57,449 nt of DNA, taken from Burkholderia ambifaria. GTDB taxonomy: Bacteria > Pseudomonadota > Gammaproteobacteria > Burkholderiales > Burkholderiaceae. The first letter of the stretch is position 1. Each line of letters starts with the position of its first letter. Shown here in pieces: positions 50,943 to 57,449 of this stretch. The stretch spans positions 1 through 57,449 of the forward strand of contig NZ_LKPJ01000039.1 in NCBI RefSeq assembly GCF_001443045.1, in the 5' to 3' direction. A model generated the notes under the pieces. That model was not told where the DNA came from. It saw nothing but the letters and a program-made list of their open reading frames with translations, and ran no database searches. The position numbers and the translations under genes were made by a program.

Positions 50943-52934
50943 TCAGGTTGGCTGGCAGATGAACGGGTATTCGGAATCATCAATCAACGGCTCGATGTCG
51001 AAGAAATCGTTGAGCACCGATTCCGCCGTGCAATAGGCGCCTTCCACCCAAGCCTGATCGTTTGAGTAGCATTCCCCTACGATAAAGATGGGCGCATCCT
51101 TGCCGTCAATCAGCTGCGACGGCTTGCGAATTTTTTGCTGGACGTCGGCAACGTCGTAGTGCGCGGCCCACGCGTGGTAGCCCGCACGGAACGGCGGCAG
51201 CGACCAGTCGACATAGGCCGCCTCGAGCGGCTCGGGCACGTCCGCAAAGTCCGAGTTCGGCCCAAAGTGCAATTCCGCCAGCTGCTTTCGCAGCATCTTG
51301 ACCATTCTGTCGGGCACCTTGCGCGGCCCGATCAGGGGTTGGATATCGTCGGCGATCGGCACATGCCGCTCTTCCTTCGGCCCGAGCTCCAACTCGCGCC
51401 AAAACGTCGTGAAGGTTTCGTCGTCGTAGGAAGCCAGCAGGCCGTAGACCGGCTTTGCATCCTTGTCAGCCGCGTTGTTTCCGAAGTAGACCACCATGCG
51501 GATCGGCGTGTCGGTCACGCTCGGTCCCATGGTGTTGCGCTTTGCGACGGCGAGCAGCAACGTTTCCTGTTTGACGGTCATCCGCTCGTCGGCAGCTTCT
51601 TCCACAGCCTTGACCAGCTCGTCGGCGCTCGCGAATTGGACATTCAGGATCGTGTCCGAACCGGACATCGCCTGCACGAACACCGGCGGAAAGTCCTGCT
51701 CCTGGAGCGACGCGATCACGGCATCCGTTACTTCATAGCCGTTGATCTTTGGCGGATAGGGCGTAACCGGGTCCAACCACCATTCCTTCTCGAAGAACAT
51801 GCCGACCTTGTAAGACGGCTGCATGATGGCCGACTCGAGATAGAGCTTGACCTTCTGGTCGTTCAGGACGTCCAGTCCGCCCCGATCGTCATAGCGGGAG
51901 CCCTGGGCAACCTGTTCGAGCGCCGCGCGCGGCATGGCCAACCAGGCGGCCGCCGTGACCTGACGGGCAGCCTCCCGGTAGGGATCCTCCCGCTTCGCGA
52001 TCGTGTAATGGACGACGCCGTTCTCGACATGGATGGAGCGCAGCCGCTGGTTCGGGTAATACTGAAGCGTGACGCCTCGCTGCGTCGCCAACTGCTCAAT
52101 GGCCGCAAACAAAGCGTGAAACATGCCCGAATAGCCGGTCGTCAGCGTCATGTACTGATTGCCCGGCGTGAATTCGTTGTTCGCCTCGAAGGCGACCGCG
52201 GCATTCCAGTTGATCACGTTGGACGAGTACCCGTTGCCGTCCGCGGCGTACTGATAGCCTTCCGAGCCAAGCTGGTCGTACATCAGGTTCCAATAGCCGA
52301 TGTCCTTGAGCAAATCGCCTTTCTGGAAGATGGAGCTCGACGGCAGTTCGGCCGTGATGCGGCCATGCTGATAAAACGCGTCCCACTGCTTGCGTGTGCT
52401 CGGACCGCTGGTGCTCGTGACCGACAACGCTTCGACGACGGCGAAGCCCTGGTCGGGCGTGGTCGCGGCGCCAAAGTTGTTGGCCGCGTACGGCGCCGGC
52501 GTGCGCGAAGAAATATCGTTTTGGTAGAGATTCCTGGAGCGCAGGTAGTAGAGGGGATTGCTCGATTCGTTGAAGGGCACGGCATAGCGGTCGAGACCGA
52601 GCTTGGCGATCACCGTCGTGACCAGCCGGTGGCCCGGCGCTTTACCGTCGTTCTTGCCGTTCCATTGCGAATAGCGCATGCCGCCCAACTCGAGGTACGA
52701 ATGGTTGGGATTGTTCTGGTAATGCCAGGTGCAGACCCGGGCACCGGGTGCACGGGTGCCCCGAAATTCCTTCGAAAAATCGTACTTGCCCCAGTCGAAG
52801 AGTTCCAGCACGTCGCCCTGCTGCAACTGCCGATCCGGATCGCCCCCCGCTCGCGTCTCGCCATTCAACAGTCGCCAGGCCGTGTATAGACCGGCGGCAC
52901 CACACCCGAAGATCGAATAGGTCTTGCTTGCCAT
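50943..52934 (-). CDS. Flavin L-amino-acid oxidase-like protein
   Basis: A 663-residue flavin amine oxidase. The FAD-binding start is YSIFGCGAAGLYTAWRLL, with the GG-doublet in YLELGGMRYSQW and the C-terminal FAD segment IFIVGECYSNDQAWVEGAY. It is longer than VioA or RebO (about 420-470 residues) and closer in size to the large L-amino acid or L-glutamate oxidases. It would oxidise an amino acid to the imino acid with release of H2O2. AGGACACC precedes the ATG. It stands between a sarcosine-oxidase-like gene (33 bases upstream) and the VioB-like gene. The substrate is unknown. Confidence 0.83.
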   Translation of the reverse strand: MASKTYSIFGCGAAGLYTAWRLLNGETRAGGDPDRQLQQGDVLELFDWGKYDFSKEFRGTRAPGARVCTWHYQNNPNHSYLELGGMRYSQWNGKNDGKAPGHRLVTTVIAKLGLDRYAVPFNESSNPLYYLRSRNLYQNDISSRTPAPYAANNFGAATTPDQGFAVVEALSVTSTSGPSTRKQWDAFYQHGRITAELPSSSIFQKGDLLKDIGYWNLMYDQLGSEGYQYAADGNGYSSNVINWNAAVAFEANNEFTPGNQYMTLTTGYSGMFHALFAAIEQLATQRGVTLQYYPNQRLRSIHVENGVVHYTIAKREDPYREAARQVTAAAWLAMPRAALEQVAQGSRYDDRGGLDVLNDQKVKLYLESAIMQPSYKVGMFFEKEWWLDPVTPYPPKINGYEVTDAVIASLQEQDFPPVFVQAMSGSDTILNVQFASADELVKAVEEAADERMTVKQETLLLAVAKRNTMGPSVTDTPIRMVVYFGNNAADKDAKPVYGLLASYDDETFTTFWRELELGPKEERHVPIADDIQPLIGPRKVPDRMVKMLRKQLAELHFGPNSDFADVPEPLEAAYVDWSLPPFRAGYHAWAAHYDVADVQQKIRKPSQLIDGKDAPIFIVGECYSNDQAWVEGAYCTAESVLNDFFDIEPLIDDSEYPFICQPT

Positions 52935-52967
52935 GGTGTCCTGCTCCCGTAGATGTCCGACCTGCGC

Positions 52968-54164
52968 TCAGGCCAGCTTGTTGAAATAGCGGTTGCCGGT
53001 GGAGAAGTGTGAGATGTCGAATGGGGTATGACCGTCCAGGGTCAACTGGCAAAGAATTTCGCCTAGCAGCGGAACGAACTTTCCGGCCCAGCCGGTCGCA
53101 TAGATGACGATGTCGCGGTGGTTCGGCACATAGTCGGGCGCGAAATCGATCAGCAATTCCTTGTTCGCAATCTTACTGAGTGCAACGAGGCAGGTCGACG
53201 TGAAGCGCGGAATCGGCTCGAGACCCTCCATATGCTCGCCGACCCACTCGGCCGTGAACGCGAGCTCCTGAGGATTCGGAATGGGCGTGCGCTGATCGGG
53301 GGACGTCAGCGGCGCAAGGACGAAATCGGAGGCGACACGGATATAGCCCGGGTAATTCCAGGCGACCTCCGGGAAGCCGTAGAACTGATTGCCGTTGTCG
53401 CCCACCGGGTTCTGGAAAACGAACCAGGTGGGGTACTGGATATCCGGCCGAGTCTTGCGGTAGTAGGCCGAGGCCATATTCCAGTAGGTCGCCGCGATAC
53501 GGAACCCCAGCAGCTTGAACACGTCGTCGGCATACGGGCCCGGCGTCAGCACCAGCTTTTCGGCACTGAAGGTCCCAAGCGGAGTCTTCACTTCAAAGAG
53601 GCCCTGCCGACGCTCGATGCCGATGACCGGCGCCTCCTGCAACAGCTGCACGAACGGAGAGCGCTGATTCCAGTCGAGCAGCGTCCGCTGCGTGGCCGCG
53701 AGATCGATGCTGGCGCCCTGGGCCTGAAATAGTCCCGTATACGTCGACGGCAGATTGCGAAAGTGAAAACGCGTCTCCAATTCGCGCGCATCCAGCGTTT
53801 CATAGGCAACCCCTTCGGCCTTCAGCGCTTGCTCGGCGGCGGGGATATTGCCCTCTGTCGACTTGACTGACGGATCGCCGAACCACAAGGTGCCGACCGT
53901 GTCCATGAGCGGCAGCGGCGTCAAGCCTTGCAACTCGTCCCAATAGGGGATCGACTGCTTGACCAGCTTGACCATGTAGGCGTCGGGATAGGGAATGCGG
54001 AACTGGCGCGACACGCCAGCCGAGCTGCCAAGCTGGTTCACGAAGGTGAACTGCTCGAGCACCAGCGTCCTGGCCTTGCGCTTGCCGAGATGGTAGGCGG
54101 TCGATAGGCCCATGGGCCCTCCACCGACAACGATGACGTCATAGCGATGCGTTGTGTCGTGCAT
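52968..54164 (-). CDS. FAD amine oxidase, sarcosine/N-methyl-Trp oxidase-like
   Basis: A 398-residue member of the DAO/MSOX family. VIVVGGGPMGLSTAYHLGKRK binds FAD, and LGSSAGVSRQFRIPYPDAYM is the conserved region after the second strand. A Cys in TSTCLVALSK lies near where monomeric sarcosine oxidases attach FAD covalently. ATGWAGKFVPLLGEIL is the usual C-terminal motif. ATG at 54164 fits the family; the frame to 54218 has no support. It is the first gene of the eight-gene operon and should be transcribed from a promoter in 54165-54300. It probably oxidises a secondary or primary amine with H2O2 release; substrate unknown. Confidence 0.85.
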   Translation of the reverse strand: MHDTTHRYDVIVVGGGPMGLSTAYHLGKRKARTLVLEQFTFVNQLGSSAGVSRQFRIPYPDAYMVKLVKQSIPYWDELQGLTPLPLMDTVGTLWFGDPSVKSTEGNIPAAEQALKAEGVAYETLDARELETRFHFRNLPSTYTGLFQAQGASIDLAATQRTLLDWNQRSPFVQLLQEAPVIGIERRQGLFEVKTPLGTFSAEKLVLTPGPYADDVFKLLGFRIAATYWNMASAYYRKTRPDIQYPTWFVFQNPVGDNGNQFYGFPEVAWNYPGYIRVASDFVLAPLTSPDQRTPIPNPQELAFTAEWVGEHMEGLEPIPRFTSTCLVALSKIANKELLIDFAPDYVPNHRDIVIYATGWAGKFVPLLGEILCQLTLDGHTPFDISHFSTGNRYFNKLA

Positions 54165-55155
54165 GTGGGGCTCCAGGGCATCCGGAAGCACATCGATTTC
54201 AGCGATCCGCGAGATCACGATCCCGATTGATGCAGCAATGGCCGAGTCGCTAAGTCGCGTTTCAGAGAGGCTATGAAAAGCGGAATGGATGACGCCAATT
54301 TCATGCTTGGCGATGCGTCGTCGTCCGTCTCACGCTTAGCTAGTCGCTGCGGTCGAATTACATGCCTAGCGACGGTATGTGAGCAAGCTGGCAACTCTGA
54401 CAGGAGGTTGAGATCTCAATCCCGGTTCGTCGCGACGAATCAGGTTTTCCGCCTATGTTCTTATAGCCGATGTAGATGTGGTACATGACCTCGGACCGGA
54501 TCGATAAGGATGCTCGCAATCGCCCGGGTCGTAGACATCGAGTCCAAGTTCGATCAGGCGGCTACCGCAACTTCAAAAGCTACTTCATCCCACGTTGCCT
54601 AGATCAATTGTCAGCGCCCGGGGAACACATCTAGACGACGAGTATTTCGTGGCACCTTCTCAGCTTGCCAAGCTATGCGATGTGATAGCGTATCGGCATC
54701 ATCGAGTTCGTCTCTCGCGCCGTCCGTTTCCAGTGAGTAATTTCCCCATGCGTCTTACAGCTGCCCAAGCTAACCACGTTGCCAAGGTTTTTCCGGAGTG
54801 TCGTGCTGAGATGACCGACTTCCTCGAGGCTGGTGCCGACAGACGCGAAAAAACGCTGCTCAAATCCATCGGGTAGCGCTGCTTGGAAACTATGGCGCGT
54901 GCTTCGTCATCGAGTTCCGGGTCCCTCAAAAGGTCGGCTCGGTTCTTGCGACGGAGATCTTCCAGCGAATCGAATTCGCTTTCACGGGCACGGATCGGCG
55001 CGATGCAGATCCGCAGAGATGTGGCTTCCGGCCGGGTTACTTCGAAGCCCGCCCGGCGGAAGCGGGCCACGGGGAAAAACGGCGGCCGAGAACACGACAT
55101 CCGGTGTGATGCGGACAAGGGGTGCCGTCGTTGCGTCACGCAGCGCGCACCATCG
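54165..55155. other. Long stretch without confident gene
   Basis: About 990 bases upstream of the operon. Short frames occur, the best being on the minus strand around 54880-55075 (SLEDLRRKNRADLLRDPELD-like acidic/basic text), but no frame has a clear start, full length or known motif. It may hold remnants of a lost gene and should contain the promoter of the quinone-oxidase operon. Confidence 0.45.
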
Positions 55156-55476
55156 TCAGCCGAAAATCCCGAGGCCATTCTTCTCCACAAGCTGGAGCAT
55201 ACGCGCGGCGATCCCGCTGGGCTTCTTATCGCCCTGTTCCCACTGACGCACGGTGGACACCGTGGTGTTGAGATACACAGCGAACACGCCTTGACTGACG
55301 TTCACACCCTTCCGGATCCGAGCAATTTCTTTCGCATCAAACTCCGGCGCCTTTTCGATGCACAGATCGTCGTACTCGCGCATCGTCTTTTTGTCGATGA
55401 CCTTCGCACGATACAAGCCGGAAGCCGCGCTATGAATTGCTTCCGACGCATCGCTTTTGAAACGTGCCTTAGCCAT
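55156..55476 (-). CDS. HTH antitoxin, XRE/HigA type
   Basis: A 106-residue protein with a C-terminal helix-turn-helix: KEIARIRKGVNVSQGVFAVYLNTTVSTVRQWEQGDKKPSG-type sequence from about residue 48, the standard HigA/NadS pattern. The N-terminal 45 residues probably bind the toxin. It is the second gene of a toxin-first pair and overlaps the toxin gene by eight bases. It should repress the promoter at 55886-55933. Confidence 0.88.
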   Translation of the reverse strand: MAKARFKSDASEAIHSAASGLYRAKVIDKKTMREYDDLCIEKAPEFDAKEIARIRKGVNVSQGVFAVYLNTTVSTVRQWEQGDKKPSGIAARMLQLVEKNGLGIFG

Positions 55477-55876
55477 TACAAATCTCCACTAAATCCTTCG
55501 ACTCCAACAACCGGTCAATGTGGGCACCCTTCATCTTGCCGTAGTCACGAGCAAGCAGCTTGAAGTCCTTCAGCTCACGTTCATCGATGTTTTCCCGGTC
55601 ACTCTTTGCAAACAGGTAGACGAACACCCAAAAATCACCGATCTTGTTCACGACAATGCCGCGCTTGGAGTTCTTGTCGAGGCGCTTCTTCCAGACATTG
55701 CCACCGAGATCGTCACCCTGACCCTTATTTAGCTCGGCGACGGCTTCGCAAAGCTCCGCGTCCTTGATCCCGGCCGCCTTAGCTTTCTTGGCGAACCAAG
55801 CCGTCTTGAAGGCCCGTGGCGCTTCGCTTTCCTCAATCGGCTGCGCCGCGACCGCCTGCTTGACTTGTTTTTTCAT
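55469..55876 (-). CDS. RelE/HigB-like toxin
   Basis: A 135-residue protein of the RelE superfamily (the group typified by FxVxYGFAKxERxNI). Core: AWFAKKAKAAGIKDAELCEAV, then NVWKKRLDKNSKRGIVV and VFVYLFAKSDRENIDERELKDFKLLA. Such toxins cleave mRNA on the ribosome. An N-terminal tail of about 20 residues precedes the usual start. There is no clear ribosome site before the ATG, so a lightly expressed or leader-dependent start is possible. It is paired with the HTH antitoxin downstream. Confidence 0.87.
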   Translation of the reverse strand: MKKQVKQAVAAQPIEESEAPRAFKTAWFAKKAKAAGIKDAELCEAVAELNKGQGDDLGGNVWKKRLDKNSKRGIVVNKIGDFWVFVYLFAKSDRENIDERELKDFKLLARDYGKMKGAHIDRLLESKDLVEICNG

Positions 55877-55885
55877 TGGGAATCA

Positions 55886-55933
55886 GTCATGTATGACATG
55901 CCAAAATATACCACCTAGTGATACACCAAGCAA
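55886..55933 (-). promoter_or_regulatory. Toxin-antitoxin promoter with two inverted repeats
   Basis: On the minus strand TTGCTT (55933-55928) and TATATT (55910-55905) are spaced 17 bases apart. The spacer carries TATCAC-TAG-GTGGTA, an inverted repeat with one mismatch, overlapping the -10. A second palindrome, GTCAT-GT-ATGAC, lies at 55886-55897, just before the toxin ATG. Both are likely antitoxin operators. Confidence 0.6.
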
Positions 55934-55952
55934 GGTAAGTCAAGGGAGATCC

Positions 55953-56270
55953 ATGGACACCTTAGCTAACGGCTTCACGGTCTTCGCGTCGATGCTCGGC
56001 GCGAAAGCGAGTCTGCTGCGCGCCATTTCGGCGCCATGGGCCGCTGCCCCGACCAAAGTGCCGATCACGCTCGCAGAGTTTGGATCGGTTGCTCGAGGAC
56101 GCGCAAAAGCTCGCCGTGCAGCTGAACAATACGAATGCCTGGGGACAGGCGATCACTGGAACGCTCAACCCCGATAGGGGTAAGTGGGCACCAGAAAACA
56201 TCGCTCAACTCGTGGCCAGAGAGTTTTCCAACAAAATCGGCCGATTCCGGCTAATCCGTATCGCTCAGCC
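55953..56270 (+). pseudogene. Frameshifted fragment of unknown gene
   Basis: An ATG at 55953 with a good AGGGAG before it opens a frame (MDTLANGFTVFASMLGAKAS) that reads normally for about 38 codons and then becomes Arg/Ala-rich. From about 56065 the coding-like text continues in another frame (LDRLLEDAQKLAVQLNNTN, then GKWAPENIAQLVAREFSN). One indel near 56055 would join them. No family is recognised. Confidence 0.45.
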
Positions 56271-56945
56271 GGCAGCATCCAGAGCGTCCGCGGTCCGATC
56301 GACCACGAACATCCGCTCGGCTCGTATCCGGCCCCGTAAAGGCTCAACGTCAACCCAGGTCAGGACCGATACGGGCGCGAGCCGCGCGATCAGCCGACCT
56401 CCCCGATTCGCCAGCACGCGCAGGGCGACGATGGCGGCGCATTGCCGGTGATGAGATCGAGCGCGTTCGCCGACTGACCCGTTTGGCACAAGAATCGAGG
56501 CATTGTGATAAGCAAGATTCTTTATCTCCGCACCCCTTTCTCGTAACGCATCCTCTGAAGCCAAAGAGCATCGCCTGAAATCGTTTTCGACAAATGAGGA
56601 ATTATGGGGTGAGCTCATGAATTACAAAATTCATTCAGTGATTTTTTATGCCGGGAAAATAGTCGAGCGGATTGTTCAATGTTCGTGATGGCGCGATTTA
56701 TTGAATTTGCGCCTCCTGTCAAAGAATACAGGTGACGATTAAATCCCGGTGGTCTACTGTTGTGGTCAGAAAAAGAATGCTGGAAGAAAACAGGAAGAGG
56801 ATGCCGATATGCGCTCTATTACGAGCTGATCCACGCTGCGGACGTGAGGCCGGAGCCGTCGATCAGCCACTGGATGCCGCCGGCGCCGCCGGCGTAATTG
56901 CCGCACGGGAAGTGGGATTTTCAATTTATCTGGAGAGGATCAATC
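56271..56945. other. AT-richer stretch without confident gene
   Basis: About 675 bases. A minus-strand frame at 56265-56618 is open for 117 codons but has no ribosome site and no motif. Base composition drops toward AT around 56590-56700. A promoter for the gene at 56946 should be near 56700-56930. Confidence 0.4.
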
Positions 56946-57449
56946 ATGTCGAATGCCAGTCTCGAGCAAGCGCAGACCAATCTCACGTTAGCCTACATTG
57001 TCAACTATTCGGCCACCGACTATACGTCGGGAAAGGAAATCCCGAATCCAACTGCAGCACAGGTCAGTCAGAACATCAGGAATGGCCTGAGCTATTCCAG
57101 GATGACCCAGAACAAGCAGTTCAGTATCGTCTGGGGGCCGGCCGTGCTTCGGGACGCCGATTCGGATGGCTATGCGGCCAACATCACTGTCGTCCTGCAA
57201 TCAAAAGTCACCGGACAATATTCGGTGGTGACCAGCGGCACCGATTTCAATTCTCCCGAAGACATTCTGGAGGACAACCTGTACGAAACCCTCGTGTCGT
57301 TCCAGAAGTACGTGCCCTCGTGTCATAGCACGGCTGGCATCTCGGCTGGAACGGATATCGGATTATCGTCAGTTATCCTGACTGCAGACTCAAACGGCGT
57401 GACGCTCGTCGATTTTCTCAAGACGGTGCCGGCCTCGAGCACGATCAAT
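56946..57449 (+). CDS. Unrecognised protein, 3' end cut by window
   Basis: The frame is open for 168 codons to the right edge. It begins MSNASLEQAQTNLTLAYIVN, with GGAGAGGATCAATC before the ATG. The sequence is rich in Ser, Thr, Asn and Asp, has no signal peptide in its first 30 residues, and contains VVTSGTDFNSPEDILEDNLY. The GTDF...D spacing faintly recalls class 3 lipase-like proteins, where an RGT(D/N) segment follows the first strands, but this is weak. Codon use is less GC-biased than in the catabolic genes, consistent with acquired DNA. Partial; function unknown. Confidence 0.75.
   Translation, partial: MSNASLEQAQTNLTLAYIVNYSATDYTSGKEIPNPTAAQVSQNIRNGLSYSRMTQNKQFSIVWGPAVLRDADSDGYAANITVVLQSKVTGQYSVVTSGTDFNSPEDILEDNLYETLVSFQKYVPSCHSTAGISAGTDIGLSSVILTADSNGVTLVDFLKTVPASSTIN

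Noticed and set aside
51135..52889. 584-codon plus-strand frame opposite the amino-acid oxidase
   Set aside because: Antisense shadow; no ribosome site, no domain, and Arg/Val/His-biased composition.
54699..55190. 163-codon minus-strand frame with a protein-like middle
   Set aside because: Only about 60 codons look coding; start and end are implausible and no family is recognised, so it is left as a possible remnant within the gap.
55958..55975. TTAGCTAACGG as another LacI operator
   Set aside because: Spacing and centre differ from TGCTAACGTTAGCA and it lies within the start of an open frame.
56265..56618. 117-codon minus-strand frame
   Set aside because: No ribosome site or motif and it overlaps the end of the plus-strand fragment; evidence too thin to call a gene.
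1..57449. CRISPR array, tRNA or rRNA genes, integrase or attachment sites
   Set aside because: None was seen on reading; no regular repeat-spacer pattern, no cloverleaf-like gene end, no recombinase motif.

Overview
The window looks like a chromosome or megaplasmid segment of a Burkholderia sensu lato species (Burkholderiales). It is GC-rich, has three general porins of the burkholderial OmpC-like type, many LysR regulators, large catabolic operons, and small secreted DUF4148-type proteins. No rRNA, tRNA, CRISPR array, prophage or intact insertion sequence was seen. Family calls come from motifs and memory of the families; no search was run.

Layout. 1-3664 is a decayed accessory end: a Fic-domain protein running off the left edge, a junction with 20-bp-phased repeats, a broken UvrD-type helicase and a broken porin. 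3846-9434 holds a DoxX protein, an exported cupin, a three-subunit pyridine nucleotide transhydrogenase operon and an intact porin. 9613-15047 is a six-gene catabolic operon (RraA-like aldolase, D-2-hydroxyacid dehydrogenase, unusual SDR, MFS transporter, RidA, exported metallo-hydrolase) divergent from its likely LysR regulator at 15190. 16548-20382 holds cytochrome b561, a small secreted protein, an FAH-family enzyme, an MFS transporter and a small conserved-looking protein, followed by a LacI-family regulator (20685). 21775-28505 is a glutaryl-CoA catabolic operon (dehydrogenase, CoA-transferase, EtfBA, ETF-quinone oxidoreductase, 3-hydroxybutyryl-CoA dehydrogenase) with a divergent LysR. 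29600-41174 holds a porin, a D-2-hydroxyacid dehydrogenase plus kinase, an FAH enzyme, and a cupin / enolase-like / extradiol dioxygenase / carboxymuconolactone decarboxylase-like / MDR dehydrogenase operon, then another LysR.

The same palindrome, TGCTAACGTTAGCA or a close variant, recurs upstream of the LacI gene, the MFS-FAH genes, the porin, the dehydrogenase-kinase pair, the second FAH gene, the cupin-enolase operon and the last LysR. This suggests one LacI regulon spread over about 23 kb, interrupted by the glutaryl-CoA genes.

41727-43564 is a HipBA module with three similar inverted repeats upstream. 43658-54164 is the most unusual part: eight genes in one direction, mostly overlapping or tightly spaced. 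They encode two flavin amine oxidases, a VioB-like ferritin-fold protein, a LodA-type cysteine tryptophylquinone (CTQ) oxidase split into two polypeptides, a radical SAM/SPASM enzyme, a LodB/QhpG-like flavoprotein and a small protein. The CTQ-forming Cys and Trp appear to be only five residues apart. This is the best candidate for an undescribed system. 54165-57449 is accessory DNA: a RelE-like toxin with HTH antitoxin, a frameshifted fragment, and an unrecognised gene running off the right edge.
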